Positions 31,591-44,064 of a stretch of DNA of 64,000 nt are shown here, piece after piece (within the stretch, counting starts at the first letter, position 1; each line of letters starts with the position of its first letter). Below the pieces are notes generated by a model. That model made no database searches, was not told the DNA's origin, and was given only the letters and a program-made list of their open reading frames with translations. The stretch is from Micromonospora terminaliae (lineage in GTDB: Bacteria; Actinomycetota; Actinomycetes; Mycobacteriales; Micromonosporaceae), in NCBI RefSeq assembly GCF_009671205.1, contig NZ_CP045309.1, forward strand, positions 4,402,001-4,466,000, in the 5' to 3' direction. The position numbers were made by a program, and so were the translations under genes.

Positions 31591-32046
31591 TCAGGCGGCG
31601 GGCCAGTCCTGGGAGGCCAGACGCGGCGAGACCGCCCCGGGTGGGGCGGCCTCGAGCCAGGAGAGGAAGCCGGTGACCGTGGACCGTGCCATGGCGATCT
31701 CGACCGGGGCGTGGTTGCTGGTACACCGCACGATCACCCAGTCGGCCGGCATGGAGAGCCGTTCCTGGCCCTCGGGCAGCCGGCGCCGCTCCACGGCCAG
31801 CGTCTTACGGGAGAGCACCCGCTTGGGACGCAGGGCGAAGCTGAACATGCGGTACCAGCGGAGCTCGTCGCCGACGAAACGGCCGAAGCCGGGTGACCAG
31901 CCTCGGCCGTCGAGAATCGTGGAGACCCGGACGCTGAGCCGGATGATGCCTCCGCTGCGGGTGAACAGGGCCCGCCGGATGAAGAGGATCAGAAGCGCCA
32001 CGAGAATGACCGCGACGCCGATTCCGATCCCTTCCACGATCTCCAT
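31591..32046 (-). CDS. DUF2550 single-pass membrane protein
   Basis: A 151-residue protein with an N-terminal transmembrane helix (IVEGIGIGVAVILVALLILFIRRAL) and a cytosolic PH-like domain (RVLSRKTLAVERRRLPEGQERLSMPADWVIVRCTS). DUF2550 is restricted to Actinobacteria and is nearly always next to atpC, as here (12-base gap). Function is unknown; an ATP-synthase-linked role is inferred from conserved neighbourhood only. Confidence 0.88.
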   Translation of the reverse strand: MEIVEGIGIGVAVILVALLILFIRRALFTRSGGIIRLSVRVSTILDGRGWSPGFGRFVGDELRWYRMFSFALRPKRVLSRKTLAVERRRLPEGQERLSMPADWVIVRCTSNHAPVEIAMARSTVTGFLSWLEAAPPGAVSPRLASQDWPAA

Positions 32047-32058
32047 CGGCGGGTCGGC

Positions 32059-32337
32059 TCAGCGCGCCGGGGTGGCCGGGGTGGCGCTCTCGGCGAGGAC
32101 GGTCACGCCCTCACCGGTCACCGACAGGAACCCGCCCGCCACGTCGTACGCGAGCTGCTCGCCGCCGGCCTGCTTGATGCGTACCTGGCTGGGCTCCGCG
32201 AGCTGGCCGAGCAGGGGCGCATGCCCCGGCAGCACACCCAGCTCACCTTCGGTCGTCCGGGCGACGACCATCTCGGCCTCGCCGGACCAGACCTTCTCCT
32301 CGACGGCTACGAGCTCGACGTGAAGCTGCTGTGCCAC
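32059..32337 (-). CDS. atpC: ATP synthase F1 epsilon subunit, short form
   Basis: A 92-residue epsilon subunit of the central stalk. It contains only the N-terminal beta-sandwich (QLHVELVAVEEKVWSGEAEMVVARTTEGELGVLPGHAPLLGQL through DVAGGFLSVTGEGVTVLAE). The usual C-terminal pair of helices (about 30-45 residues), which can inhibit ATP hydrolysis, is absent and replaced by SATPATPAR. The GTG start has AAGGAG with 5-base spacing. Unlike most bacteria it is not joined to atpD: a terminator and an LCP gene lie between. A -10-like TAGACT is 34-39 bases upstream. Confidence 0.92.
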   Translation of the reverse strand: MAQQLHVELVAVEEKVWSGEAEMVVARTTEGELGVLPGHAPLLGQLAEPSQVRIKQAGGEQLAYDVAGGFLSVTGEGVTVLAESATPATPAR

Positions 32338-32370
32338 GCTGTCTCCTTGCTGCGGCGGCGGATTGCCGAA

Positions 32371-32376
32371 AGTCTA
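32371..32376 (-). promoter_or_regulatory. Putative -10 element TAGACT of the atpC-DUF2550 unit
   Basis: On the minus strand TAGACT lies 34-39 bases upstream of the atpC GTG. The -35 is not clear. Together with the terminator of the LCP gene just upstream, it suggests that atpC has its own promoter. Confidence 0.4.
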
Positions 32377-32438
32377 GTCGCGCCCCCGAGGCCCACCCAA
32401 CGCGGGTGGCGAGAGCTGCGCCACGGTCACACCGACGA

Positions 32439-32458
32439 GCCCCGGCACCCGCCGGGGC
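32439..32458 (-). terminator. Terminator after the LCP gene
   Basis: GCCCCGGC pairs perfectly with GCCGGGGC (8 bp) around ACCC. It starts 15 bases after the LCP stop at 32474 and lies between it and atpC. Confidence 0.6.
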
Positions 32459-32473
32459 CCGTTGGCGCTCACG

Positions 32474-33610
32474 CTACTTGCTCTTCTGCTTGAAGTCGGG
32501 GTGCTCCAGCAGGAACGCGTCGAGCTGCTCGTTGCGCAGCGCCGCGAAGAAGTCGTCCGCGGCCGGGAGCAGGCGTTCCCCCTGGTATCCCCGGCTGGTC
32601 TCGACCGGGCCGCCGGGCAGCTTGATGGTCTCGATCGAGTCGGCCCGGATGCCCTTCAGGGCGAGGGCGAAGTCGACCACGCTGTTGCCCCGGCCGTTGA
32701 AGACCAGCGACTGGCCGGCCGCGCGGAGCACCCGGTCCAGCTTTACGGGGTTGGCCACCACGTCGGCGCTGAACGCCTGGCTCACCATCGCCTTGATGAA
32801 CTGCTGCTGGTGCCGCTGCCGGCCGTAGTCGGCGTCCGGCACGCCGTTCTTCGGGTAGCGCTGCCGGACGTAGTCCAGCGCCTGCCAGCCCTTGAGGTGG
32901 GCGTTGCCCTTCTTGTATTCGGCCTGCGGGCCGAGGTAGCCCCCGCCGCCCGGCTTGAGCTGGCGCGGCGTGCCGTCCGGCTGCAGGTGCTCGGACTTGA
33001 CGTCCCGCTCGATGTACATGTCGACGCCGCCCATGGCGTCGACGATCTTCTTGAAGCCGGTGAAGTTGATGATCGCCCCGGCGTCGAAGCGCTCGATCCC
33101 GGTGACCTGCTGCACGGTCTTGGCGAGCAGCTCGAAGCCCTGTGCCGCGCTCGGGTTCTGCCCGGCCACCACGCTGCCGTGCGACATGGCGGCGTTGATC
33201 CGGTCGGTGCCGCCCCCGTAGCCGGCCTTGGGAAACTCGGGGATCTCCACCCGCAGGTCGCGCGGGAGCGAGAAGAGGTAGCCGCGGTCCATGCCGGCCG
33301 GCACGTGCAGGACCATGATCGAGTCGGCGAGCGGGCGGGCCTTCGCGTTGCGCGGGTCCACGCCCACCAGCAGGATGTTCAGCGGGCCCTTGATGTCGCT
33401 CTTCTTCTCCTTGGCCCCGGCTGCCTGGTCGCCGAAGAGGTCGCCCTTGCCGACCGCGCCCTCGTAGCGGGCGACCAGCGCGTGGTAGCCGACCAGCACC
33501 GAGCCGCTGAGCACCATCATGACGACGCCGAGAATGGTGCAGACCCGCGCCCATCGCGGCACGCCACGCCACAGGCCCCGCTTGCCGCGGTCCGTGCCGG
33601 CCTCACCCAC
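32474..33610 (-). CDS. LCP-family (LytR-CpsA-Psr) cell-wall glycopolymer ligase
   Basis: A 378-residue type II membrane protein. An N-terminal transmembrane helix (VCTILGVVMMVLSGSVLVGYHAL) is followed by the LCP domain, with LNILLVGVDPRNAKARPLADSIMVLHVPA, SLPRDLRVEIPEF, GGTDRINAAMSHG, FTGFKKIVDAMGGVDMYIE and ALDYVRQRYPKNGVPDADYGRQRHQQQFIKAM. The arginines and aspartates that bind the lipid pyrophosphate are present. It transfers polymers such as arabinogalactan-like or teichoic-acid-like glycans to peptidoglycan. GTG 33610 has GGAG 6 bases upstream; TTG 33622 is possible. It interrupts the ATP synthase gene order between atpD and atpC. Confidence 0.92.
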   Translation of the reverse strand: MGEAGTDRGKRGLWRGVPRWARVCTILGVVMMVLSGSVLVGYHALVARYEGAVGKGDLFGDQAAGAKEKKSDIKGPLNILLVGVDPRNAKARPLADSIMVLHVPAGMDRGYLFSLPRDLRVEIPEFPKAGYGGGTDRINAAMSHGSVVAGQNPSAAQGFELLAKTVQQVTGIERFDAGAIINFTGFKKIVDAMGGVDMYIERDVKSEHLQPDGTPRQLKPGGGGYLGPQAEYKKGNAHLKGWQALDYVRQRYPKNGVPDADYGRQRHQQQFIKAMVSQAFSADVVANPVKLDRVLRAAGQSLVFNGRGNSVVDFALALKGIRADSIETIKLPGGPVETSRGYQGERLLPAADDFFAALRNEQLDAFLLEHPDFKQKSK

Positions 33611-33778
33611 GAGCTGCTCCAATCGTCACGCCCACGACTGGTAGACGGGCGCCGGGATCCGTTTCGTTGCAGAGATCAACGCCCATGATGTGAACGTCGT
33701 GTCACGAACGGTACCGCGCGGTCCGGCGAACCGCCTGCCTGCGAACCGGGCATCTGGTAACGCGGGGCCCGGAACAGG

Positions 33779-33813
33779 CAGAGGCCGCCCCGACATCGTC
33801 GGGGCGGCCTCTG
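33779..33813 (-). terminator. Strong terminator at the end of the main atp operon
   Basis: A perfect 16-bp stem (33779-33794 with 33798-33813) with an ATC loop, 18 bases after the atpD stop. It separates atpD from the LCP gene. Confidence 0.88.
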
Positions 33814-33831
33814 TGGAGTGTGATCGGGCTC

Positions 33832-36197
<2,366 letters not shown>

Positions 36198-36199
36198 CG

Positions 36200-37852
36200 T
36201 CAGCTCTCAGCCGGGCGGTCGGTCGAGCCGTCGCGGAAGCGGGTCACCGTCTCGCGGTTCTCCTCGCCCTCCATCGGCTGCGCGGCCGGCTCGTTGATCC
36301 GCTGCTCGTCCTCCTTGCCCAGGAAGACCTTCTTGAACTCGGTGATGGCCGAGTCGAGCGAGCCGATGATGTCGTCGTCCCACTTGTTGTCGGCGATGCC
36401 GGCCAGGACGCCCTCGTGCTTGTGCCGGAGGTACTGGAGGAACTCCGACTCGAAGCGACGGACCTCGCCCACCGGGATGTCGTCCAGCTTGCCCTCGGTG
36501 CCGGCCCAGACGGAGACGACCTGCTCCTGCACCGGGTACGGCGAGTAGTTCGGCTGCTTCAGCAGCTCGACCAGGCGGGAACCGCGGTCCAGCTGGGCGC
36601 GGGAGGCCCGGTCCAGGTCGGAGGCGAAGGCGGCGAACGCCTCGAGCTCGCGGTACTGGGCCAGGTTGAGCCGGAGCGAACCGGCCACCTTCCGCATCGG
36701 CTTCACCTGCGCGGCGCCACCGACCCGGGAGACCGAGGTGCCGACGTTGATGGCCGGCCGGACGCCCTGGTTGAACAGGTCGGTCTCCAGGAAGATCTGG
36801 CCGTCGGTGATGGAGATGACGTTGGTGGGGATGAACGCCGAGATGTCGTTCGCCTTGGTCTCGATGATCGGCAGACCGGTCATCGAGCCGCCGCCCAGCT
36901 CGTCGGAGAGCTTGGCGCAACGCTCCAGCAGCCGGGAGTGCAGGTAGAAGACGTCACCCGGGTAGGCCTCGCGGCCCGGCGGGCGGCGCAGCAGCAGCGA
37001 CACGGCCCGGTACGCCTCGGCCTGCTTGCTCAGGTCGTCGAAGACGATCAGGACGTGCTTGCCGCCGTACATCCAGTGCTGGCCGATGGACGAGCCGGTG
37101 TACGGGGCAAGGTACTTGAAGCCGGCCGGGTCGGAGGCCGGGGAGGCGACGATGGTCGTGTACTCCATCGCGCCCGCCTCCTCCAGCGTCCCCTTGATGG
37201 AGGCGATGGTGGAGGCCTTCTGGCCGACGGCGACGTAGATGCAGCGGACCTGCTTCGTCGGGTCGCCGGAGCGCCAGTTGTCCCGCTGGTTGAGGATGGC
37301 GTCCAGGGCGACCGTGGTCTTGCCGGTCTTCCGGTCACCGATGATCAGCTGGCGCTGGCCGCGGCCGATCGGGGTCATGGCGTCGACGGCCTTGATGCCG
37401 GTCTGCAGCGGCTCGAAGACCGACTGCCGGGACATCACGTTCGGGGCCTGGAGCTCCAGCTCGCGGTAGCCCTCGTTGGCGATGTCGCCGAGGCCGTCGA
37501 TCGGCTGACCGAGCGCGTTGACCACGCGGCCCAGGAAGGCGTCGCCGACCGGCACGGAGAGCACCCGCTCGGTCCGCTTGACCCGCTGACCCTCTTCGAT
37601 CCCGCCGAAGTCACCGAGGACGACGACACCGATCTCCCGGACGTCGAGGTTCAACGCCACGCCGAGCGTGCCGTCCTCGAACTCCAGGAGCTCGTTGGTC
37701 ATGGTCGAGGGCAGACCCTCGACGTGGGCGATGCCGTCGCCGGCGTCGGAGACGGTGCCGACCTCCTCGCGGGAGACGTCGGCCGTGTAGGAGGAGACGT
37801 AGCGCTCCAGGGCGCCGCGGATCTCCTCCGTCGAGATGGTCAGCTCGGCCAT
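36200..37852 (-). CDS. atpA: ATP synthase F1 alpha subunit
   Basis: The 550-residue non-catalytic nucleotide-binding subunit. It has the P-loop GDRKTGKTT, the N-terminal [39 protein letters not shown] and the [37 protein letters not shown] motif. The C-terminal extension of about 35 charged residues after EFKKVFLG is typical of high-GC Actinobacteria. It is preceded by an 86-base gap with atpH. Confidence 0.97.
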   Translation of the reverse strand: MAELTISTEEIRGALERYVSSYTADVSREEVGTVSDAGDGIAHVEGLPSTMTNELLEFEDGTLGVALNLDVREIGVVVLGDFGGIEEGQRVKRTERVLSVPVGDAFLGRVVNALGQPIDGLGDIANEGYRELELQAPNVMSRQSVFEPLQTGIKAVDAMTPIGRGQRQLIIGDRKTGKTTVALDAILNQRDNWRSGDPTKQVRCIYVAVGQKASTIASIKGTLEEAGAMEYTTIVASPASDPAGFKYLAPYTGSSIGQHWMYGGKHVLIVFDDLSKQAEAYRAVSLLLRRPPGREAYPGDVFYLHSRLLERCAKLSDELGGGSMTGLPIIETKANDISAFIPTNVISITDGQIFLETDLFNQGVRPAINVGTSVSRVGGAAQVKPMRKVAGSLRLNLAQYRELEAFAAFASDLDRASRAQLDRGSRLVELLKQPNYSPYPVQEQVVSVWAGTEGKLDDIPVGEVRRFESEFLQYLRHKHEGVLAGIADNKWDDDIIGSLDSAITEFKKVFLGKEDEQRINEPAAQPMEGEENRETVTRFRDGSTDRPAES

Positions 37853-37938
37853 CCTCTGCTTCCTTAAGTATCAGGGGCCCGGGGATACCTAGTACCGACC
37901 GGTCCGATGGCGTCGAATCAGGGCTGCTCAGTCGCTGA

Positions 37939-38760
37939 TCAGCGCTTCGCGAGCGCGTTGCGGGTCTCGTTGAGGCGGCGCAGGACGGTGCCGTCGTACA
38001 GGTCGGAACCGACCCGCACGCTCACCCCACCGAGCACGTCCGGGTTCACCGTCTGCTTGACGGAGACCTCCCGACCGTACATCTGGGAGAGGCGGGCACC
38101 CAGGCGTCGCTCCTCCTCGTCACTCAGCGGAGCCGCCACGGTCACGTACGCGACCTGGCGGTCCCGCCGGTCGGCGGCCAGCTCGACCAGCCGGGTGAGC
38201 GCCCCGGTGAAGGAGCGTCCCCCGAAGCCGGCCAGCGCGGCCCCGACGAGGTAACCGGTGATCGGCCGGGCCTTGCCGTCGAGCAGCTGGTCGGCCAGCG
38301 TGGCCCGCTGCCCGGCCGGGGCCATCTGGTCGGAGAGCGCGTTGGACAGCTCCGGGGAACCGGAGACGACCTGCCCGAAACGGAACAGCTCGTCCTCGAC
38401 CTCGCCCAGCTCGCCGGCCTTGTCCGCGCTCGCCAGGAGCGCCTCGATGCCCAGCCGCTCGGCGCCGTCGAGCAGTTCCGACGGAGCCGACCAGCGGCCG
38501 GAGACCAGCGAGGCGAGCAGGTCGAGCGCGTCGGCGCCGATCTTGCCGCGCAGCATCTCGCCGAGCAGGCCGGCCCGGTCCGACCCGGACCGGGCCGGGT
38601 CGGAGAGCGCCCGGCGCAGCCGCGGCTCGCGCCGCAGCAGGGCGGCGACGGAGAGGATGTCGTCGGCGGCGGTGGACACCGCCGACGGCTCCGCGCCGCG
38701 GGCGTACTCGTCGAGGCGGTCCGCCGCGACCTTGTACGACTCCCGGCTGGCGGCCTGCAT
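37939..38760 (-). CDS. atpH: ATP synthase F1 delta subunit
   Basis: A 273-residue delta (OSCP) subunit, longer than the E. coli form (177) but normal for Actinobacteria. The C-terminal motif RQVAYVTVAAPLSDEEERRLGARLSQMYGREVSVKQTVNPDVLGGVSVRVGSDLYDGTVLRRLNETRNAL is intact. It overlaps atpF by one base (TGATG). Confidence 0.96.
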   Translation of the reverse strand: MQAASRESYKVAADRLDEYARGAEPSAVSTAADDILSVAALLRREPRLRRALSDPARSGSDRAGLLGEMLRGKIGADALDLLASLVSGRWSAPSELLDGAERLGIEALLASADKAGELGEVEDELFRFGQVVSGSPELSNALSDQMAPAGQRATLADQLLDGKARPITGYLVGAALAGFGGRSFTGALTRLVELAADRRDRQVAYVTVAAPLSDEEERRLGARLSQMYGREVSVKQTVNPDVLGGVSVRVGSDLYDGTVLRRLNETRNALAKR

Positions 38761-39299
38761 CAGCGGGCCCCCGTGCTCTCGAGACCGCTCAGGAACCGGT
38801 CCACGGTGCCCTTGCGGCGCGCCTCGTCGGCGAGCGACTCACCGACGATCCGGCTGGCCAGGTCGACCGCGATGGTGCCCACCTCGGTACGCAGCTCGCG
38901 CACGATGGTGGCCCGCTCCGCGGCGAGCTGCTCCTTGCCGGCCGCGATGATCCGGTCGGACTCCTCGCGCGCCTTGGCGAGGATGTCCTGGCGGATGCCC
39001 TCGGCGTCGGCCCGGGCGTCGTCGCGGATCTTGGCGGCGTCGGTACGCGCCTCCGCGAGCTGGGCCCGGTACTGCTCGAGCAGCTGGTTCGCCTCGGCCT
39101 GGGCGGCCTCGGCGCGCTTGATGCCGCCCTCGATCGCGTCGACCCGGGCCTGGAACGTCTGCTCCATGCGCGGGAAGACGAACTTCATCAGCACGAAGCA
39201 GAGCACGATGAAGGCGATGCCACCGACCACGATCTCCTCCCAGGCGGGAATGATCGGGTTGTGGGCCGCTTCACCACCCTCCGCGGCGAGGAAGTACAT
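38760..39299 (-). CDS. atpF: ATP synthase F0 b subunit
   Basis: A 179-residue peripheral-stalk subunit with one transmembrane helix (EEIVVGGIAFIVLCFVLMKFVFP), then a long amphipathic coiled coil (QARVDAIEGGIKRAEAAQAEANQLLEQYRAQLAEARTDA onward) that contacts delta. Confidence 0.96.
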   Translation of the reverse strand: MYFLAAEGGEAAHNPIIPAWEEIVVGGIAFIVLCFVLMKFVFPRMEQTFQARVDAIEGGIKRAEAAQAEANQLLEQYRAQLAEARTDAAKIRDDARADAEGIRQDILAKAREESDRIIAAGKEQLAAERATIVRELRTEVGTIAVDLASRIVGESLADEARRKGTVDRFLSGLESTGAR

Positions 39300-39328
39300 G
39301 GGAAAACCTCCCGGTCAGAAGGGCTGGA

Positions 39329-39577
<249 letters not shown>

Positions 39578-39630
39578 TTATCACGCGTGACGGTCACGCG
39601 GGACGACAACGGTTGGTGCGAAAGAGTGGA

Positions 39631-40428
39631 TCAGTGCTCTTCGGCGAGCGCGCCCTGCACGTAGCTGGCGGTCAGCACCGTGAAGACGTACGCCTGCAGA
39701 CAGATCACCAGGAACTCGAGGAAGGTCAGCGCGATCGTCATCACCCAGGACAGCACCGAGACCGGGGCCAGCCAGGCGTTGGCGCTGAGCATGGCGAACC
39801 CGCCGAGCGTGAAGACCAGCAGGAGCATGTGACCGGCGAACATGTTCGCGAAGAGACGGACGGCCAGCGAGAACGGCCGAACCAGGAACGTCGAGAAGAA
39901 CTCGATGGGGATCAGCAGCGGCAGGATGTACCAGGGCGCCGGCGGGATCAGGGAGTTCTTGAAGTACTTCGCGAAGCCGTGGTGCCGGATGCCGATCCAG
40001 TTGAACATCACGTAGCTGATCACGGCGAGGAAGGCCGGGAACGCGATGTGCGAGTTCGGCGAGATCTGGAAGAACGGGATGATCGCGAACGCGTTCGTCA
40101 GCAAGATGAAGCAGAAGAGCGTGGTGAAGTACGGCGCGAACCGCACCCCCGCGTGCCCGATCATGTCGACGGCGATGTTGTTCCGCACGAAGCCGTAGAT
40201 CGACTCGGCGAACCACTGCTTCTTCGTCGGCACCAGCTTCGGGTTGCGGTAGCTGAGCAGGAAGAACAGGATCAGAACCCCGACGGCCAGCCAGACCATC
40301 AACGTGATCTTGGTGAACCAGTAGTTGTCGTGCGCACCCCAGGGCAGGATGCTGGGCAGGTAGAAGTCCTCCACGCTGGGTGGGAATTCCGCCTGGCCCG
40401 CTGCCAGGACGTTCGCCTGTCCGAACAC
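39631..40428 (-). CDS. atpB: ATP synthase F0 a subunit
   Basis: The 265-residue membrane stator. Features include WGAHDNYWFTKITLMVWLAVGVLILFFLL, the conserved RPFSLAVRLFANMFAGHMLL with the essential arginine, and ALTFLEFLVICLQAYVFTVLTASYVQGAL. The GTG start at 40428 is supported by GGAAGGG 5 bases upstream. The open frame upstream overlaps atpI/Z and is discarded. Confidence 0.95.
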   Translation of the reverse strand: MFGQANVLAAGQAEFPPSVEDFYLPSILPWGAHDNYWFTKITLMVWLAVGVLILFFLLSYRNPKLVPTKKQWFAESIYGFVRNNIAVDMIGHAGVRFAPYFTTLFCFILLTNAFAIIPFFQISPNSHIAFPAFLAVISYVMFNWIGIRHHGFAKYFKNSLIPPAPWYILPLLIPIEFFSTFLVRPFSLAVRLFANMFAGHMLLLVFTLGGFAMLSANAWLAPVSVLSWVMTIALTFLEFLVICLQAYVFTVLTASYVQGALAEEH

Positions 40429-40439
40429 CGCGTCCCTTC

Positions 40440-40676
40440 CTAAGTAGGCGTGCCCAGTCGGCGGACGACCAGGATGATCCCCCCGGCCATGCCGAGCACA
40501 ATCCCGATCCCGGTGGCGATGCCGCCGGTGTCGAGCCAACGGTCGACCAGCCAGCCGATGAAACCCCAGACGAGCATGCCCCCGATGAGGTATGAGAGCG
40601 CGGTCCAACCCTGACCGGCACCGGACGGAACGTCGCCCGGGCCGCCAGCGCTGGGGGGTTTCTGGTCACCGGCCAT
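40440..40676 (-). CDS. AtpI/AtpZ family ATP synthase accessory protein
   Basis: A 78-residue protein with two transmembrane helices (GWTALSYLIGGMLVWGFIGWLVDRWLDTGGIATGIGIVLGMAGGIILVVRRL) separated by the conserved short turn. This is the AtpZ/AtpI fold linked to c-ring assembly or Mg transport. The ATG at 40676 is chosen by homology. It begins the atp operon proper, 11 bases before atpB. Confidence 0.88.
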   Translation of the reverse strand: MAGDQKPPSAGGPGDVPSGAGQGWTALSYLIGGMLVWGFIGWLVDRWLDTGGIATGIGIVLGMAGGIILVVRRLGTPT

Positions 40677-40727
40677 GACGGGGCGAACGATATCAGTCGA
40701 GCCGAAGAGGCTGTGCCTCACCCCCCG

Positions 40728-40742
40728 CACAACCTGGTTGTG
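40728..40742. promoter_or_regulatory. Palindrome CACAACC-T-GGTTGTG upstream of the atp operon
   Basis: A perfect 7+7 inverted repeat, 52 bases upstream of atpI/Z in the 172-base gap after the 40849 gene. It may be a regulatory site for the atp promoter or a weak attenuator of read-through from glyA. Confidence 0.4.
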
Positions 40743-40848
40743 TGGGACACGGGTGGGCGAAGTCGTCTGGAGGCACGCTACTCCCCTCGCGCCACTGAGA
40801 GAATGACCGATCGCGGACACACCGGAGCCGTCCGCACACTGGGACGGT

Positions 40849-41271
40849 TCAGCGGCGGGCGTGCACGGTGGTCAGCCACCAGATGTGCACCCCGGTCCAC
40901 ACCACGATGCCCGCGGCGATGCCCAGGGCGAACGGGACGAGCCCCGGCCAGCCGGTCGACGCGACCAGCACCATGACGCCGGCGAGCAGCGTCATCTTGG
41001 CGACGTAGACGCCCAGCCCGAACGGCAGCACGAGCTGCGGGTCCCGGGCGTCGGCCCAGGCCAGCACGACCGTGGTCACCGTGTAGCTGACCGCCGTGAC
41101 GGCCACCCCGGCCGCCGCGCCCAGCGCGCCGTCGGCGCCCCGGGCCAGCCCGCCGGCCACCGCCGCCACGGCGGCCATGAGCACCGACGCGACCAGCAGC
41201 ACGGGCAGGTGGCGCAGCCGCCAGCCCCGGTCCGCGGCCGCCTCCGCCGCGCGCGTCCCCGGCTCAGCCAC
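40849..41271 (-). CDS. Four-helix membrane protein between glyA and atp genes
   Basis: A 140-residue membrane protein with four predicted helices ([93 protein letters not shown]). In size and layout it resembles the AtpI-like ATP synthase subunit I family. Its GTG start overlaps the glyA stop by 8 bases, so it is co-translated with glyA. Role in assembly is inferred from position. Confidence 0.75.
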   Translation of the reverse strand: MAEPGTRAAEAAADRGWRLRHLPVLLVASVLMAAVAAVAGGLARGADGALGAAAGVAVTAVSYTVTTVVLAWADARDPQLVLPFGLGVYVAKMTLLAGVMVLVASTGWPGLVPFALGIAAGIVVWTGVHIWWLTTVHARR

Positions 41272-42553
41272 GGGGGTACGCCGGGAAGGCCCCGACCAGC
41301 TCGGTCACGTCGCCGGCGATCCGGCCCAGCTCGTCGGTGCCCCCGGGGGACTCCGGGTCGGTGCGCACCGCGCGGGCGATCAGCGTGGCGATCCGGCGCA
41401 TCTCCCCCTCGCGCATGCCCTGGGTGGTGACGCTCGGCGTGCCGACGCGGATGCCGGAGGCGACCATCGGCTTCTGCGGGTCGTACGGGATGGCGTTCTT
41501 GTTCAGCGTGATGCCGGCGGCGTCGCAGCGCGCCTCGGCGGCGGCCCCGGTCACCCCGGTCTCGCGCAGGTCGATCAGGGACAGGTGGGTGTCGGTGCCG
41601 CCGGAGACCGGCCGCATCCCCTCGGCGGCCAGCCCGTCGGCGAGCGCCTGGGCGTTGCTGACCACCTGGGAGGCGTACGCCCGGAACTCGGGCTGGGCGG
41701 CCTCGCGCAGGGCGACCGCCTTGGCGGCGACCGCGTGCATGAGCGGGCCGCCCTGGGTGAACGGGAAGACCGCCTTGTCGATCCGGGCGGCCAGCGGCTC
41801 CCGGCAGAGGATCATGCCGCCGCGCGGGCCGCGCAGCACCTTGTGGGTGGTGCAGGTGACCACGTCGGCGTACGGGACCGGGGACGGGATCGCCCGGCCG
41901 GCGACCAGACCGATGAAGTGCGCCGCGTCCACCATGAGGTAGGCCTCGACCTCGTCGGCGATCGCCCGGAACCGGGCGAAGTCGATGAGCCGCGGGTACG
42001 CCGTCGCGCCGCAGATGATCAGCTTCGGCCGGTGCGCCAGGGCGAGGTCGCGCACCTCGTCGTAGTCGATCAGCTCGGTGTCCCGCCGGACGGTGTAGCC
42101 GACCGGGTGGAACCACTTGCCGGAGAAGTTCACCCGGCTGCCGTGGGTGAGGTGCCCGCCGTGCGGCAGGTCCATGGCCAGCACGGTGTCCCCCGGCTGC
42201 ACCAGGGCGGCGTACGCGGCCAGGTTGGCGCTCGCGCCGGAGTGCGGCTGGAGGTTGGCGTGCTCGGCGCCGAACAGCTCCTTCGCCCGGGCGATGCCCA
42301 GCTCCTCGGCCCGGTCCACCTCGGCGCAGCCGCCGTAGTAGCGGCGGCCCGGGTAGCCCTCGGCGTACTTGTTGGTCAGCGTGGAGCCCAGGGCGGCCAG
42401 CACGGCCGGCGAGGTGAGGTTCTCGCTGGCGATCAGCTGCAGGCCGCCGCGCAGCCGGGCCAGCTCCCCCAGCACCACCTCGGCGATCTCCGGATCGGCG
42501 GTACTGAGCTGCTGGAAGTCCGGCCCCCAGAAGGTGTCCCTCGCGTTCTCCAC
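41264..42553 (-). CDS. glyA: Serine hydroxymethyltransferase
   Basis: A 429-residue PLP enzyme that interconverts serine and glycine with tetrahydrofolate. The active-site lysine lies in [44 protein letters not shown] and [15 protein letters not shown] are conserved; the substrate arginine is in [11 protein letters not shown]. The start is GTG 42553. It is divergent from the SDR-DUF2867 gene (35 bases). Confidence 0.96.
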   Translation of the reverse strand: MENARDTFWGPDFQQLSTADPEIAEVVLGELARLRGGLQLIASENLTSPAVLAALGSTLTNKYAEGYPGRRYYGGCAEVDRAEELGIARAKELFGAEHANLQPHSGASANLAAYAALVQPGDTVLAMDLPHGGHLTHGSRVNFSGKWFHPVGYTVRRDTELIDYDEVRDLALAHRPKLIICGATAYPRLIDFARFRAIADEVEAYLMVDAAHFIGLVAGRAIPSPVPYADVVTCTTHKVLRGPRGGMILCREPLAARIDKAVFPFTQGGPLMHAVAAKAVALREAAQPEFRAYASQVVSNAQALADGLAAEGMRPVSGGTDTHLSLIDLRETGVTGAAAEARCDAAGITLNKNAIPYDPQKPMVASGIRVGTPSVTTQGMREGEMRRIATLIARAVRTDPESPGGTDELGRIAGDVTELVGAFPAYPRG

Positions 42554-42588
42554 AGCGAAGGAGTCTACGGAGCCGCAGACTGGGAACC

Positions 42589-44058
42589 GTGAGATGCCTC
42601 GTCACCGGCGCCACGGGTTACATCGGCGGGCGCCTCGCGCCCCGGTTGCTGGCCGACGGGCACGCCGTGCGCTGCCTGGCCCGCAAGGCGGGGCGGCTGC
42701 GCGACGTGCCGTGGGCGTCCCGGGCCGAGATCACCGAGGGCGACCTGGCGCGGCCGGAGACGCTGCCGGCGGCGTTCGAGGGTGTGGACGTGGCGTACTA
42801 CCTGGTCCACTCGCTCGGCCAGCGGGGCTTCGAGTCGGCCGACCGGCAGGCCGCGGAGAACTTCGCCGCGGCGGCCCGCGCCGCGGGCGTACGCCGGATC
42901 GTCTATCTCGGCGGGCCGGAGCCGGCGGCGGACCGGAACGTCCCCTCGGCGCACCTGCGGTCCCGCGCGGAAGTCGGCCGGATCCTGCTGGCGAGCGGGG
43001 TGCCCACGGCGGTGCTGCGCGCCGCGGTGATCATCGGGTCCGGCTCGGCCTCGTTCGAGATGCTGCGCTATCTGACCGAGCGGCTACCGGGCATGGTCAC
43101 CCCCCGCTGGGTGCGCAACCGGATCCAGCCGATCGCCGTCCGTGACGTGCTGCGCTACCTGGTCGGCTGCGCGGACCTGCCGGCCGACGTGAACCGGGCC
43201 TTCGACATCGGCGGCCCGGACGTGCTCACCTTCCAGGACATGATGCAGCGGTACGCGCGGGTGGCCGGCCTGCGCCGGCGGATCATCCTGCCGGTGCGGC
43301 CGCTGACCCCGTCGCTCTCCTCGCACTGGGTCGGCTGGGTGACGCCGGTGCCGAGCTCGATCGCCCGGCCGCTGGTGGAGAGCCTGGTCCACGAGGCGGT
43401 CGCCCACGAGCACGACATCGCCCGGTACGTGCCCGACCCGCCCGGCGGGCTGACCGGCTTCGACCAGTCGGTCGCCCTGGCGCTGGCGAAGGTCCGCGAC
43501 GGCCAGGTGGAGACCCGCTGGTCGACCGCGAGCGGGCCGGACGCCCCGGCCGAGCCGCTGCCCACCGATCCGCAGTGGTCGGGCGGCACGTCGTACACCG
43601 ATGTGCGGGAACGGGCGGTGAGCGCGCCGGCGGCGGCCCTGTGGCGGGTCGTCGAGGGGGTCGGCGGCGAGCACGGCTGGTACTCGTTCCCGCTGGCCTG
43701 GTCCGTGCGGGGCTGGCTGGACCGGCTGGTCGGCGGGGTCGGGTTGCGCCGGGGCCGGCGCGACCCGCACCGCCTGCAGGTCGGCGAGGCGCTGGACTTC
43801 TGGCGGGTCGAGGAGATCGTCCCCGGCGAGCTGCTGCGGCTGCGCGCGGAGATGCGGCTGCCCGGCCGGGCCTGGCTGGAGATGCGCGTCGAGCCGGACG
43901 GGGACGGCCGCAGCCGGTACGTCCAGCGCGCCGTCTTCCTCCCCCACGGCCTCCCCGGCCACCTCTACTGGGCCTCCGTCGCCCCGTTCCACGCCGTCGT
44001 CTTCGGCGGCATGGCCCGCAACATCGCGCGCGGCGCCGAGCGGCCCGGCCCCCGCTGA
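42589..44058 (+). CDS. SDR family oxidoreductase with C-terminal DUF2867
   Basis: A 489-residue fusion. Residues 1-300 are an atypical short-chain dehydrogenase/reductase of the NmrA-like/ActC-type group ([33 protein letters not shown], then RIVYLGG), lacking a clear YxxxK pair. Residues about 320-489 are DUF2867 ([47 protein letters not shown], then [19 protein letters not shown]). This fusion is common in Actinobacteria and annotated as SDR or DUF2867 protein; no reaction is established. The GTG start at 42589 lies 35 bases from glyA, divergent. Confidence 0.85.
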   Translation: MRCLVTGATGYIGGRLAPRLLADGHAVRCLARKAGRLRDVPWASRAEITEGDLARPETLPAAFEGVDVAYYLVHSLGQRGFESADRQAAENFAAAARAAGVRRIVYLGGPEPAADRNVPSAHLRSRAEVGRILLASGVPTAVLRAAVIIGSGSASFEMLRYLTERLPGMVTPRWVRNRIQPIAVRDVLRYLVGCADLPADVNRAFDIGGPDVLTFQDMMQRYARVAGLRRRIILPVRPLTPSLSSHWVGWVTPVPSSIARPLVESLVHEAVAHEHDIARYVPDPPGGLTGFDQSVALALAKVRDGQVETRWSTASGPDAPAEPLPTDPQWSGGTSYTDVRERAVSAPAAALWRVVEGVGGEHGWYSFPLAWSVRGWLDRLVGGVGLRRGRRDPHRLQVGEALDFWRVEEIVPGELLRLRAEMRLPGRAWLEMRVEPDGDGRSRYVQRAVFLPHGLPGHLYWASVAPFHAVVFGGMARNIARGAERPGPR

Positions 44059-44064
44059 CCGGGG

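Noticed and set aside
41096..42592. Open frame of 498 residues on the plus strand opposite glyA
   Set aside because: Shadow of glyA; composition rich in Gly, Val and Arg, no family match.
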